A DNA stretch of 64,000 nt from Isochrysis galbana (GCA_018136815.1 CM030940.1:2525915-2589914); one strand, 5' to 3'. Positions 1 to 11,329 are shown, counted from the stretch's first letter. The notes: generated from the letters alone by a model not told the origin. Made by a program: numbers and translations.

Positions 1-919
1 TGGCGAGGAGGGATACTATGGGCCTCCCGTGGACCTTTGGTCTGCAGGTATTTAGCCCTGCCCGCTGTTGCCATGTGCCGAATCCTCGCGGGACAATTGC
101 AGGAATACGCTATTTAGTCCGATCGGAGAAGATCCATGACTGAGTTTGAGCCTGAAAACCTGTGTAGGAATCTGCATGTTCGCCATGCTCTCGAGCAGAA
201 TGCCTTTTGTGATCGCGGATGCGGCAGTCGATCCGCGGTTTGCGCGTGCTGTTGAAGTGCAGGCTCGAGGACGGTCGACTTGTGCGATGCTCCTTCACTG
301 GCTTCGTTCATCGGACACCCAAATTTGTTGGTGTGAGGCGGCGGCGAATCTTTTGGATGCTCTACTATCCATCAATCCCAATGATCGCATATCAGCGGAT
401 GATGCCCTTGCGTCGGCCTGGTTGAAGCAGACCAGCTCGAAAGTGGGAGAGAGTTTGTTGTCCGAATGTGTCCGACCAGCCGAGACCGGAGCGACCACGG
501 GGACTCAAAAGCGTAGTGGCAGTGTGCATAATGAAGGGCCTCGAAAATCCGTTCGATCGTCATCCTACTTGCTTAATGAGGATGTTGAGCAAGCGCACGA
601 GGAGCGCACCTGCATTTGGCGTGGATTGCGCACGGAAACGCGGGCAGATGTGCTACGCGGCGCGATCGGTACGCACCATGCAACGCATCACCCTGTGAGG
701 CACCCCAACTGTGCCATTGGGCGCAACCTTACCTACGACGTACCGATGAGCAAATGGCTTCGCGAGGAGAATGCCTATGGGGCCATCCTACCAGCAATTG
801 TCATTGAGGCCGACCGGCCTTTCAAAGTGGGCTCCGACAACAACAATAATTACCGATGGGGCACAGAGGCATCTATGGTGCAGCCAGGCGACATTCTCAA
901 TGGTGGATACCCACGTTAG
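1..919 (+). CDS. Serine/threonine protein kinase, C-terminal part (5' end outside window)
   Basis: Two exons are visible: 1-47 and 168-919, with a 120-bp GT-AG intron (48-167, phase 1). Exon 1 encodes GYYGPPVDLWSAG, the loop and helix F region after the APE motif of a protein kinase C-lobe. Across the splice the reading continues as GICMFAMLSSRMPF, the usual subdomain IX/X pattern of CAMK/SNF1-like kinases. Further on, AANLLDALLSINPNDRIS followed by ADDALASAWL is subdomain XI with its invariant Arg and the terminal HpWl-like helix. A tail of about 150 residues without a recognisable domain follows and ends at TAG 917-919. The ATP-binding lobe and the catalytic HRD and DFG motifs lie upstream of the window, so activity cannot be judged. 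The kinase subfamily is not certain; the exon join is well supported because both sides belong to one conserved block. Confidence 0.8.
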
Positions 920-1357
920 TATGGTCTGTGAATAATGTGTCATGAATCAACCGTAGACACGATGACAAGGTTCATGACTGTAGAAATCGCGACCAACGCA
1001 AGACCGAAAGGGAAGCCTTCGGAAAGTCGATGCATGCTTGAATGCGTCTCGATGAGTCCAATCTCAGTATCGAAAACAAACTTTACTTGACTTTGACAAT
1101 TTGTCGTGATCGATCGTGTCGAAGACAACGACCTGAGACCTGAAAGTGCGAGCGTACAATAGAACCAAACCTTGGCCCAAACCTTGCAGTTGTGCTGCTA
1201 CTTTGGTGCTCGTTTAACGCGTGCGTGCGCCACTAAGCGCATGTGTGAGGTAGTAAGCAAGCGCGGAGGCAAGCGGTGGGTCCCCTTACCCATGGATGCC
1301 CGGCTCCTTGCCCTAGAAAGAGGAGCCTCAACCTACTTTTATAAGTGGGGGTCAAGA
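920..1357. other. Intergenic, nothing recognised
   Basis: This stretch follows the kinase stop codon. I see no coding pattern or repeat shared with other parts of the window. Confidence 0.4.
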
Positions 1358-2046
1358 AAAATTATTGTTATAGTTTAATAGTTTTAGCAATGGAGCGCGC
1401 GCCGACCGCTCCCAGCCCCACGACCACGACGCCCCAACGGGGCCGCCCGCTCCTTCTCCTCTCCGCTCTTCTACTGTTAAGTTCTCCCCGCTCTTCTTCT
1501 ACCGTTGAAATCTGCGCTCTTCTTCTACCATTAAAATTCTGTACTCCGTCTACCATTAAAAATCCTGCCTCCCTACCGTTAAAAATCCTGCCTCCGTCGC
1601 CTTGCCAACACACTTCCTCCGCCTTCCTGCCGGCTTCCTTGCCAGTTCCTCCCGCCCCGGTTTCCCGCTTGTCTCTAAATCGTTTCACCGCATTAAGACC
1701 AAGCTTAGAGGGGATGAAACTCCCCGTCCCCGTCCAGTTCCAGTTCCGTTACGCAAAAATCTCGTTCATCTCGTCGGGCCATCAGGTCATCTCGTTACAT
1801 CTCGTCGTCGGGCCGTCAGGCCATCTCGTTCATCTCGTTACATCTATCTCGTCGTCGGGCCATCAGGCCATGTCGTTCATCTCGTTACATCTCGTCGTCG
1901 GGCCCTCGGGCCATCTCGTTCATCTCGTCGTTGCGTCGTTGGGCCCCCGGGCCATCTCGTTACAATCCAAGCTGCGGCTTTGATTTCCACACAGGCCGCG
2001 CGGGGGTCTCCGACCTCCACCTCCAACCGCCCTGCTACACTATAAG
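1358..2046 (+). mobile_element. Hairpin-headed element, AACTAT subgroup, copy 1
   Basis: The left end carries ATTAT-TGTT-ATAGT at about 1361-1375, the same short stem-loop as copies at 14539, 24982 and 61712, and an ATGGAGCGCGCGCC start at 1390. The first residues, MERAPTAP, match MERAATAP of the 61.7 kb copy. The following Pro/Ser-rich frame runs into a minisatellite at 1762-1961. I could not find its target-site duplication, so the right border is approximate. Confidence 0.45.
1762..1961 (+). repeat. Minisatellite, degenerate tandem repeat
   Basis: About five degenerate units of roughly 33-45 bp share the cores TCTCGTTCATCTCGT and CGTCGGGCCATCAGGCCA. Units differ by substitutions and by extra CATCTCGTTA blocks. 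The repeat lies inside the hairpin-headed element copy at 1358. Confidence 0.75.
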
Positions 2047-2261
2047 TAAGAATAGGGGGGAGGGGGCTGAGCTACTCTCGGGAGTTTTTTTTTCGCGTTT
2101 CAAGTGAATCTCAGAACTACGGTGGCGGCCGCCCCACCGCCCCACCCCTTTTTTTATCACTGTGTAGCGGAAATTCCAAACCATGTCGAAAGATGGTGGG
2201 CTAATGCAGAGGGAGTTTGAAAGACGGGAATACGGCATGTTTTTGCTCTTTGCTCTCCGAA

Positions 2262-2290
2262 ATAAAACGGTGTATCTGTCTTTCACAGCT
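2262..2290 (-). repeat. Single TIR-like end of the CTAGC-GTGAAA element family
   Basis: On the minus strand this reads GCCTAGCTGTGAAAGACAG, matching the terminal repeats of the elements at 37941-39251 and, more loosely, 10672-10866. No partner end was recognised nearby, so it is probably a relic. Confidence 0.45.
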
Positions 2291-2547
2291 AGGCTTGCAT
2301 GACACGTAACATGTACGGTTATTATTACTACTATTATTTATATCCACGACTTGTAGCGAGCGAAGCTCGAAGCTCGAGGAGATTCACCCAACGAGAGGGG
2401 GAAACCCCGAGCGGCAAGAAATGGTGTAAAAGTGCTTTTGGACACTTTCCTAGAGTAAACGAGCCTCAGCCGGAGATCATAAACCCCAGCCGGAGACCAT
2501 AAACAGCTACATTGTCATTGCCAAAGTTGCATTTGTCAATGCGATTG

Positions 2548-2645
2548 TTAATTAAAAAAATCTTCTTAAAATTCCCCGCTACGCGTGCGGCGTGAGGCAG
2601 TGTGCTTGTGTACCTCCCTACTACCCAACCTTAACCCCTAACAAC
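2548..2645 (-). repeat. Retroelement 3' tail, minus orientation
   Basis: This segment is the reverse complement of 19494-19572. Both share GGGTAGTAGGGA, GCACACTG, a CGCACGCGTAGCGGGGA block and a TTTTAAGAAGATTTTTTT end. A diverged copy lies near 59345-59400. The T-rich terminus is what one expects of a LINE-type 3' end. Confidence 0.55.
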
Positions 2646-2741
2646 CCCCTCGGCTGAGGCTCGTTAGTACAAGTAGGTGGTAAAAAAATGCGCGCGTTCA
2701 CTCTTTTAGGGGCGGTGAGTATTTGACGGGTTTCATTGTCG

Positions 2742-4620
2742 AACTAAGTGGGGGTCAATGGGGGCCTCGCGGCCTCGCGCCCCCCGCCCCCCTCACTCCA
2801 TCGCGGACACCCCCCGGGGTGGTACCGTGGTACCGTACAACCAACCTCAGCCCCTGCCCTCTGGCAGGGGCTAGGCAATCATCATCCTGGCCCCGACCCT
2901 TCGTGGGCGCGGGCCGCGACTCGCACTCCCACGCCCATACTGGGCTTGCCCTCGAGCTGACTCCCCCCCCTTCCCTGGTCGCCAGGCATACAGAGGCTGC
3001 TGGGTGGCTCCAATGGCCAGCGTGGCAAGCGTGGGAGAGGCAGGGGGGGCCAGAGGCTGTACCCCAGCGCCTCCACTGCCCCCTGAGCTGCCCTTGCTGG
3101 CCCTTTGGGAGCCCCCAAAGGCCCTCTGAGAGCAGGCCGTGGCGCGCCGCATGGCGACGCGCCGCAGGGAGAGAGGTGGAGGACGAGAATGGAGAGAGGG
3201 AGAGGGGGGGTTTTGCACCCCCCCGATGGAGTGCGGTAAGAAACGGGCCCCGTTTGCGTTAGCAAACGGGCAAAGAGGGGCGGCTGGCGACAGGAGCGGG
3301 AGAAGAAGGGAGTGTGGCTCAAGGCGCCTTCAAGGCGTCCTTGTGGCAGGCATCGGGGGGCGCAGTCCTTTATTTCTTCGAGGACTGCTCGCGGCGCGAG
3401 CGGTAAGCAGGGCCGTTCTGCTTCTCGACGAGAGCCACTAATCTTATGATTGGTCGCCATGGAGGGGGGCCTCGCGCCCCCCCCACTCTCTCGACTCCCC
3501 TCATGGGGGGCGAGAACCATCCACCCCCCTGCGCTGCCTCTTGGCATGTAGGGGGGACTCACCCAGACTGCCCAGACTCTCCCTGAGAGTCAGGCACAGA
3601 TCGCACGCCCTGGCCCGCGTTGGCCTGCTTCTCGCTCTGACCAACCCCTCCTCCCCCTGGGCCCCCCTGATCAGGAGCCCCCAGCCAGCTCCTGTCGACC
3701 GGCAGGGGCTCGAGAGCCAGCGAGGGAGAGGCAGGAGGGGCCAGGGCCATGCCCCAGCCTCACCTGCCCCCTGAGCTGTGCTCCCAGGCCCCTGCAGGCC
3801 TCCTGGGGACCTGAAGAGGGGCCGCAGGCGCGCGCCATGGGCCAGAGCCGCAGGGAAGAGAGGAGGAAGAGGGAAGAGGGAGGGGAGGGGGGAGTGGCAG
3901 CTCTCCCCTCCGGCGTTTACGTGTCTTCTCACTTCTCACCCCGTTTGGGTAAGAGAAGACGGGGGCACCAGAACCAGGAGGGAAGGGCCGCGGCTTGCCG
4001 CGGCCACTCGCCTCGGCGAGAGAGATTAGCGCTTCTGGGCTCCCATTCACGAGTGCCCCCCCCCCCCCCTGCGTTGTTTTTACCCGAAAGGGGTTTTCCC
4101 CCAGCGTGGACTCGAGGAGAGGACGTGCTGGGGTGCGCGGGGTCGGTGCGTGCATTGGGGGGAGGACAAATATCGAGGGGAGGGGGCAGTGCCCCCTCCC
4201 CCCGGTAGCACCCGGACACCTGGCTCGTCAGGCATGGCGGGATTCCGGGACGGAAAAGTTGTGTCCAATTAGCTAGTGGGGTTGGCTAGGATATAACATT
4301 AATTATTTTGCTTCTCGACGAGAGGTCCCGAGGTCCCTCCCCCCCCCCCCCCGGTGTGTATCCCCGGTGAGTCGCCCGACGTTGGTCGGTCCGCCTCACT
4401 GGGCGGTTTTCCCCCGTTGTAACTTGTGGGGAGTTAAAAGGGAGCCGGGGGTTTGCGAGGAGGAGGGGGGAGATTTGAAGGGATGCATATGTGTATGTGT
4501 CTGTGCCACCACTTCAAGCAACAAGCAAGGCGTGCGGGCAGGTGCGCTGAGGGGTGTCGTGATAGTACCGGGTTAGTGGGAGTAGTGGTACTAACGGTCA
4601 GTTGTTTTATTATTATTATA
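2742..4620 (+). mobile_element. Hairpin-headed LINE-mobilised element with 17-bp TSD (interrupted by a second copy)
   Basis: It is flanked by a perfect 17-bp direct repeat, GACGGGTTTCATTGTCG, at 2725-2741 and 4621-4637. The 5' end starts AACTAAGT, as in the 38 kb copy, but the 3' arm of the terminal hairpin is lost, and the ATGGGGGCC start is at 2758. A second stem-loop, AGCCCCTGCC / GGCAGGGGCT with loop CTCT, lies at 2849-2872, as in the 10 kb and 31 kb copies. The 3' end is an A/T-rich TTATTATTATTATA tail. A complete second element with its own TSD sits inside (3435-4324); removing it leaves about 990 bp. No long conserved ORF is present. Mobilisation by a LINE is inferred from TSD length and tail. 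Confidence 0.8.
3435..4308 (+). mobile_element. Hairpin-headed LINE-mobilised element with 16-bp TSD, nested
   Basis: Its 874 bp are flanked by perfect 16-bp repeats TGCTTCTCGACGAGAG at 3419-3434 and 4309-4324. The 5' hairpin ACTAATC-TTAT-GATTGGT occupies 3437-3454 and the ATGGAGG start is at 3459, five nt later. A second stem-loop around 3524-3552 has outer arms CCCCCCT/AGGGGGG and inner TGCC/GGCA. Most of the body is closely matched by the copy at 9327. The 3' end is T/A-rich (TTAATTATTT). The insertion split the older element at 2742-4620. Confidence 0.85.
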
Positions 4621-4637
4621 GACGGGTTTCATTGTCG

Positions 4638-5303
4638 CGCGCCTTGAGTTGGGTGTGTTCACGGCGCACGGCGCAGCCGCGGGGTGCATCTCGTTGTTTC
4701 GCTTGAGTGCCGCGTTTACGCGGCGCGAGGAAAATGTTCAAGGTTTTGGAGAGTGTTCACTTTGGGGGTCAAGGGAGTAGTAGGTAGTTGACTATGTTCA
4801 AACGGTCAAAAAGTTTGAGTTGAGTTCGCGTTCGACTATTTTTCTACTAGGAGTACCTACTTGTACTCCCACAACGTTTGCACAAATGGCGAGGGGGGTG
4901 ACAGCGGACAGCGGCGACGCGTCGCGCGTGGATGGATTTCGCCTCCCATCACATGAGAGAAGGCCACGAGCGGCGGCGCTGCCTCCCCTCCGCGCGCGCG
5001 AGGGGGGGGGTAGTTTGGGGGGGGGGGGGGGGGAGCGGCGGCGCTGCGTCCCCTCCGCGCGGGGGGGGGGGGGGGGGGAGCGGCGGCGCGACGATTGTTG
5101 TCGATCCATCCTCTGGAGACTCACCCACCTCGAGGCTCTCTCTCTCGCCTCTCGTGGCTGGCGGAGGGAGAGAGCGAGAGGGTGAGGGAGGGAGAGGGAG
5201 GGGGGCGAGGGGGGGGGGGGGGGAGGGAGGCCAGCCGTTGCCCCCGAGTGTGCCCTGACGCAAGTGGAAATGTTGAGCCGGAGCGCTCAGTGCTGACACT
5301 CTC

Positions 5304-5338
<35 letters not shown>

Positions 5339-5882
5339 TCCCTCTCTCTCTCTCTCCCCTCTCTCTGCTCTCTCTCTCTCTCTCCAGGGGAGAGTTGGAA
5401 GGGTGTATGGGGTGGGGGGGAAGGAAGGCTCCCGCGAGTGGGAGAATCCTGTCCCCTCCTCGATTACTGTAGAGACCCGGGAAAGGAAGAAGGGAGGAGA
5501 ATGAGAGGGGGGGGAGAGCACGAGAGAAGAGAGTGTGGGAGATCTGGCGGCGGCGGCGGCGGGGGGGGGGGAGGGGGGAGGTTGGCGCTCGCGAGGCCCG
5601 GCGGGAGGGGGGGGGAGGTCCCGCGTCGAAGATTCGATGATATCCGATGGAAGTCGGCCGGTCCGATCTCCTCTGATGAGATGCGGTCGAATGTTATTGA
5701 GGAGATCTCGGCCTGCCCTCGAGCCAAGAGATGACATCGAGATCTTTGTAACACACTCCACGACCTTGGACGCACGAAGGCGGCCGCCACAGGCCATCGA
5801 CACGCTCTGCTGGCGCGAGGAGGGGCGGGCGCAGTGCGCGCTCTCCTCACGTGGGGGGGGGGGGGGCGCGCGCGCGCGTGGG
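4638..5882. other. Low-complexity, G-rich and CT-repeat sequence upstream of the PAS-HSF gene
   Basis: It contains long poly-G runs (about 5010-5080 and 5205-5225), a CT microsatellite at 5302-5390 and GGC repeats near 5545. An open frame in phase with the PAS-HSF gene extends upstream to 5535 but is Gly/Arg-rich and low-complexity. I therefore treat it as leader rather than coding. Confidence 0.5.
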
Positions 5883-8787
5883 ATGCCGCCCAACAGTCTG
5901 GCGGACGAGCTCTGCTTCAGCGAGCTCACCAACCAGCGCAGGTGTATAACTGAGGCCCAGCCACCCTATCGGATCATCCACGTCAACGCTGCGTGGTGCA
6001 AGACAACAGGCTACTCGCGAGACGAGGCTGTCGGCTTGACTCCGCAGCTTCTCGTCGGGCCAGAGACGTGCACGCAGACGCTGCAGGTGCGGCATGTGGC
6101 CTCGGCGCGCTGCGGGCGCTAGGCCGCTGCCTGGTTCTGGATCGCTCTGGTGCCTGCTCTGCGCTGCTCTGCGCCCCTACCCGCGCTGCACCCCCCACCC
6201 CTCCATCCCAAACTGAGCGTCTCCCCACTCGGTCTCGCAGGTGCTGTACGAAACTCTGGCAGCGGCAAGGCCAATTGTTATCCGGTTGCTAATCTATCGT
6301 AGGGATGGGACGACGTTTGTGAGCGACCTGTCAGTAGTGCCAATCCCTGGCAAGGTCCTCGACGCTGCCACCCACTTCTTATGGCTGCTCGGGGACCCGC
6401 AGCCACACATTCCGGCACATGCAGGGATCTCAGCCATGCACTCTACTCGTCACGCGCCGGGCTGGCCTCCCGTTTGCGGGCTTCCAGCCATGCACCCGGT
6501 CATGAGCGACGGCAACCAGGCGGCAGCCGCCATGCTTGCCTGTGCGCACCTGGTTGGAAGTCAACCGCCCAGGATGGGTATGGTCGACAGCTCGACACCG
6601 GGTTGTGCGATGGGAGGCACTAGGACTCCAGCCGCAGCGAGTTGTGCAATGCATATGCCGCACCCGCACCGTCCGCTTCGCCTCCACGACGCACTGCAGC
6701 GCGACGTACCGCACGCACAGCTTGTGACTGAGCGCACGCCGCCATACAACATCATACATGCGAATGCTGCTTGGCAGCGTATCTTGGGCCGTGGCGCGGA
6801 TGAGCTGGTCGGAAAACCCTTTGAGGCCTTGCTTTCACCACACGACCAAAGCGTGCACCACTTACTGCGGCGCGCCTTCGCTTCGGGACAGCAAGTGACG
6901 TCATTAGTGACTCTGAAGAAGCGCTCAGGCGAATGGTTCCAGTCCCCTCTAACCGCGTCTCCACTCCTCGACTCCGCGGGCAAGGAACTGAATTGGTTCG
7001 TGCATGTGTTACATAGCTCGCCATCCTACCCGACCGGAATGGTAGGTGCGGAAGGGTCCTTATCGTCTTTGGACGCGAAGCTGGCGCCGTCATGCTCCTC
7101 GCATGAATGGCGCGAAATGTCGGACGCTTTGAGTGGGACGGCTCAGGGCTCAGCGGCAAGGATCATGCCGCATTCTGCGATGCCAGCCAACGGGCTAGCC
7201 GTTCCTCTTGCCGGGGCGCCCGCCAGAAATGGGGCGCACATCGAACTTTCAGCCCTCAGCGAGCTGCATGGAGGGGAACCTTCGTTGACCATCGGCACCG
7301 CGAACGGCATGGTCTCTTTGCAGGAAAAATTCAATGCACTCTCAGAGGCAAAGCGATTACATGCCCATGATGTTGCATCACATTTCTCGTCTGTGGGTCG
7401 TGGCACGGCAGATGGCGAAACTGGCATTATCACGGGCACATCGTCACCATCCGACGAGGGAAAATTCGATGAGGCCAGCGCGAATGGCCCGGGCTCGGAT
7501 GGCAAGCGACGCAACGGATATAACCTCCAGCGTGGAGGTTCAGCGCTCTCATCAGAGCTCGTTTCCGAGCGATGGCAGCGCATGGCAGCCCAGCCGACAC
7601 CCCAAGCTCACTTCAGTGGAACAAGTACACTAGGGATTGCGCAGACGGCCGAACCGCAGCCTCCAGCGGCCACCAGTGCTCGCTCGTCCGAGAGTATTGC
7701 CAGCGCGCTCAAGGTGCGCCTCTTGACTCATCCAGAGGCCAAGGGGCTGAATGAATCCAGCTCTGTGTCCTCCTCCTCCTCGTCGCTCATGGGGACACTC
7801 AATATGGCTTCATCAACAACCACAGCGAGCAACGGAGACCGCTCTGCAGAGACGAGTTCAGTGAATTGCGCCGGCAAGTCGGATGAGGGCTCTAATGGCA
7901 GTGAGGGTCGAGGTTCCACTTCGCCAGCACATGAATCCGCTGATACTCTCCTCCGAGCGGCTGCTCATGCAGCTGCCGCCCACGAACAGAGCAAGGATAG
8001 TGCTGCCTCTGCCAATGGCGGAAGTAGCTCGCGCGGCGGGGGTACTAATCGCGTCGCGCCTTTCCTCACCAAACTCTTCACCATCGTCGACGACCCTCAG
8101 CTCAACGAATACGCAACTTGGTGCAAGAATGGCTCGGCGCTACGCATCGTCAACCCACAACATTTCGCCGACCACTGCCTTCCGCGCTTCTTCAAGCACA
8201 ACAAGCTTGGCTCTTTCCAGCAGCAACTCCTCACATACGGCTTCATGCGGATTCCGAATGATTCCTGCCTGGACCGATCGTCCGTTTGGGCGCACCCACA
8301 ATTTCGGCAGCACGCGCAGGCCGATCTGGAGAAGATAGTGCGCGCCACGAGCTCGGGCACGAAGCGGGGCGCCCAAAAGCAAGACCCGCTCGGCGACGAA
8401 GATGCCCTTGCGGAGCGCGAGCTGGCCAAAATGCAAAAGCATCTCGCTCGTCTCACGCAATCCGTCCATGGGTTGCACGAAGAACTGCGTACGGTCCGGC
8501 AGGTTGAGATGCGTGCACTTGATCAGCTTGTAGAGCGTGTGCAGAAGCGAGTCCGGCCGAATGGGTCCGACATGTCGGACTCTGCAGCTTCCAACTCAAC
8601 AACCAGTACAGAGCGCTTTGAAGAGAGGTCTTCTGGTAGCATCAGCTCGAATTGCATGGAGCTAGCCGGCGCCAAGTCGGCCAACTCAAATGATGGCAGC
8701 GAAGCCAGCTGTGGTAATGTTGATGCTGAAAACGGCAGCAACACAGATGGCGCCGCCACCGAGAACGACGAGAGTCGGAGTCCTTGA
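5883..8787 (+). CDS. PAS-PAS-HSF transcription factor
   Basis: The exons are 5883-6086 and 6241-8787, joined by a 154-bp GT-AG intron in phase 0, giving 916 aa. Residues about 6-120 form a PAS domain (YRIIHVNAAWCKTTGY before the splice; VSDLSVVPI and HFLWLLGD after it). Residues about 225-328 form a second PAS with the same signature, PPYNIIHANAAWQRILG. A low-complexity Ser/Ala-rich linker follows. Residues about 672-770 are a heat-shock-factor DNA-binding domain: VAPFLTKLFTIVDDP, LPRFFKHNKLGSFQQQL, TYGFMRI and a final WAHPQFRQ. A coiled coil (about 790-839) sits where HSFs have their trimerisation region. The recognition helix reads SFQQQLLTYGF where most HSFs have SFVRQLN, so the DNA-contacting Arg is replaced. 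PAS domains usually bind a ligand or partner, so a sensor-regulator is inferred. The start could lie further upstream in the same frame. Confidence 0.88.
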
Positions 8788-9326
8788 GACGAATGGCACA
8801 GCCACTACCATGCGAAACATCTAACCGGTCGGGTGTGCAAATGTCACGCCTGCCGCAGGTTGTGATTAGCATCATATTCTTCTATGCTGACGACATGTTG
8901 TGGGTATGGAGTCGCCCGATCCCATGCAATCTACATTCTCCCCACTATTTCACTTGTGGTTGTTTTGAGCAAGGACCTGCGGCTTCATGCATGCCGACAG
9001 CATTGTGTATTGTAAATAGCCGTATGTGCGCGTGGTGGCGTAGAGGATCTTGCTCCCATCTCTGAATTGACGCCGTGTCCGCGTGCGATGTTGTCGTGGT
9101 GCTGCGACGGCATGTTGTGGTTGTGGTGCTTGGTGCCGTGTCGTCTCGCTCGTAGTGCGCATAGTGCGTGTAGCGCACGGCGTTTTATAGTCCATGTAGT
9201 CTAGTACCAGTACTACGTACTACTATAGCAATACACTACTAGCCAATATGTAATACTACTAGGATACTAGGTAATATGGCGGTCAAACGCAGAGCTTTCC
9301 ATCTGGCCAGTTATTATTACGAGCCC
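8788..9326. other. Intergenic and 3' flank of the PAS-HSF gene
   Basis: No coding pattern was recognised. The last 80 bp contain short ACTAGTA/TACTA direct and inverted motifs. Confidence 0.4.
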
Positions 9327-10092
9327 ACACTAATCTTATGATTGGTCGCCATGGAGGGGGGCCTCGCGCCCCCCCCCCCACTCTCTCGACTCCCCTCATG
9401 GAGGGCGAGAACCATCCACCCCCCTGCGCTGCCTCTTGGCATGCAGGGGGGACTCACACCGACTGCCCAGACTCTCCCTGAGAGTCAGGCACAGAACACA
9501 GAACGCACGCCCTGGCCTTCTCGCTCTGACCAGCCCCTCCTCCCCCTGGGCCCCCCTGATCAAGAGCCCCCAGCCAGCTCCAGTCGACCTCCAGGGGGCG
9601 CGAGAGCCAGCGAGGGAGAGGCAGGAGGGGCCAGGGCCATGCCCCAGACTCACCTGCCCCATGAGCTGTGCTCCCAGGCCCCTGGAGGCCACCTGGGGAC
9701 CTGAAGGGGGGTGCCGCAGGCGCGCGCCATGGGCCAGGGCCGCAGGGAAGAAAAGAGGAAGAGGGAAGAGGGAGGGGAGGGGGGAGCGGCAGCTCTCCCC
9801 TCCGGCGTTTACGTGTCTTCTTGCCCCGTTTAGGGAAAGAAGACGGGGGGCGGGAAGAACACCCACACAAGGACGACACCACGACACACGACACCACTCA
9901 CTCTTACCCCCTCTATCTCACGCCCCTGGTCGAAGCAGCGCGTGCGGCCTCCCCTCCCCCCATTTGCCATGAAAGGAAAAGGGGGGAGGGGAAAGGGGAA
10001 GTGGTAAGAAAGGGAGGGTAGTTAGGAGTAGCACTAGCAACCTGCCTCGCGCCGTGCATGTAGCGGCTAGTTTTTTAAGATTTTTTTATTTG
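9327..10092 (+). mobile_element. Hairpin-headed element, ACTAATC subgroup, second copy
   Basis: It is closely similar to 3435-4308: hairpin ACTAATC-TTAT-GATTGGT at 9329-9346 and ATGGAGG at 9351. The second stem-loop at 9419-9451 has CCCCCCTGC/GCAGGGGGG outside and TGCC/GGCA inside. The 3' end is CATGTAGCGGCTAG followed by a TTTTTTAAGATTTTTTT tail. No convincing target-site duplication was found, so the borders are set by homology. Confidence 0.7.
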
Positions 10093-10144
10093 TACACCCT
10101 TAGAAGTTGAAATAGTGTTTGACCGCCTTACGACTAAGGACTGA

Positions 10145-11210
10145 CAACTATCAGTAAAACTGATAGGGTCATGGGGGCCTCGGGGCCTCGCTCCCCCCCC
10201 CCTCCAATGCAGACACCCCCCGGGTGGGCCTGCACACTCAACCTCAGCCCCTGCCTGCTGGCAGGGGCTGAGCTGACACCACTCCTCGCCAGATCCACGC
10301 CAAGCGCGCGCCGCGCGCCGCATGCATCCGCCTGACCTGGCCCCTGGCCTTCGCTAGTACTGACTCTCCCCTCACCACTGAGCCACAGACCACCTGAGCC
10401 GCCAGGGAGGCACCCAGGGCTAGCGAGGCCAGCGAGGGAGCGAGGGAGAGGCAGGGGGCCGGCCAGGGGCCCAGCCCCAGCCTCCACTGCCCCCTGAGCT
10501 TGCCCAGCTGGCCCTCTGGGGGGACCCTGACCCTCAGAGGGGGGCCATGGCGCGCGCAGGCATCGCCCGCCCGCAAGAGAACGAAGAGAACGACGAGAAA
10601 AGAATGACAAAAAAACGACACGATTCGACCCAAGAACCAAGAAAAGGTAATACTGACGCCTGTTTACGATATGGTCACCCTACATGTGAAACACAGTCAA
10701 ACTTAGAAATAAAACAGCAAAAACAGTATGTTTTTTGCCGTCGAAAAAAAAGAGAAAAACAGATGTGCGGGGGGGGGGGGGCGGCCGCCCGAAATAAAAC
10801 AGCGAAAAACATATGTTTTGGGCCTCCAAAAAAACACTGTTCCTGTGTTTCACATGTAGGATGGTCACTTACAGGTCGACACCTGACCCGACTGGCGGGC
10901 ACAGCGAAAGCGCGGCAACAGACGACGAAAACGACTGAAGGGGCGGGGGCCACAAAACAAGAAGACAAAATAAGGTAAGCGACGCGCGCGTTTACGTTTG
11001 TCCGCAGAGATAGAACTGACAGGCCTGCCCCAGCCCGTCCCCCACCCGCCTGGCCCGTCGTAGTGCACGCGGGCCCACCCCCCGTAGGGAGGGTAGAGGG
11101 TAGCGGGGGCGGGGGTGAGAGTGTGGGGTATAGGTATAGGCGATGGCGAGTGAGATACCGGAGGATGTGAGTCAGTAGCAGCATAGCGGGCACCTTCAAG
11201 AATATTTGTT
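10145..11210 (+). mobile_element. Hairpin-headed element, CTATCAG subgroup, with degenerate 17-bp TSD
   Basis: The flanks 10128-10144 and 11211-11227 match at 15 of 17 positions (TTACGACTAAGGACTGA and TTACGACTGAAGACTGA). The hairpin CTATCAG-TAAAA-CTGATAG is at 10148-10166, with ATGG at 10171. A perfect 13-bp second stem-loop, CTCAGCCCCTGCC / GGCAGGGGCTGAG with loop TGCT, is at 10243-10272. The 3' end CACCTTCAAGAATATTTG resembles the LINE 3' end at 62.2 kb. Alignment with 31227-32091 shows a foreign 195-bp TIR element inserted at 10672-10866. Confidence 0.8.
10672..10866 (+). mobile_element. MITE-like TIR element inserted in the 10145 element
   Basis: The ends are inverted repeats of about 24 bp: GGTCACCCTACATGTGAAAC on the left and, on the opposite strand, GTGACCATCCTACATGTGAA on the right, both followed by ACAG. 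The interior is A-rich and contains poly-G. The related element at 31227 has the uninterrupted site GGTATGTTTACAGG at the matching place, so this is a true insertion. Confidence 0.75.
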
Positions 11211-11329
11211 TTACGACTGAAGACTGAAGAGTGAAGACTGAGCCACGCCGCCAGCCGCCAGCCGAAAACATGAAAACATATCAAAAGCAAAAGCAAAAGC
11301 CTCCTCCCCCGCGCCCCCAACGCTTGGCC

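Noticed and set aside
5535..5882. Start of the PAS-HSF protein at 5535 rather than 5883
   Set aside because: The added 116 residues are Gly/Ala/Arg-rich and derive from poly-G and GGC repeats; the PAS domain begins immediately after 5883.
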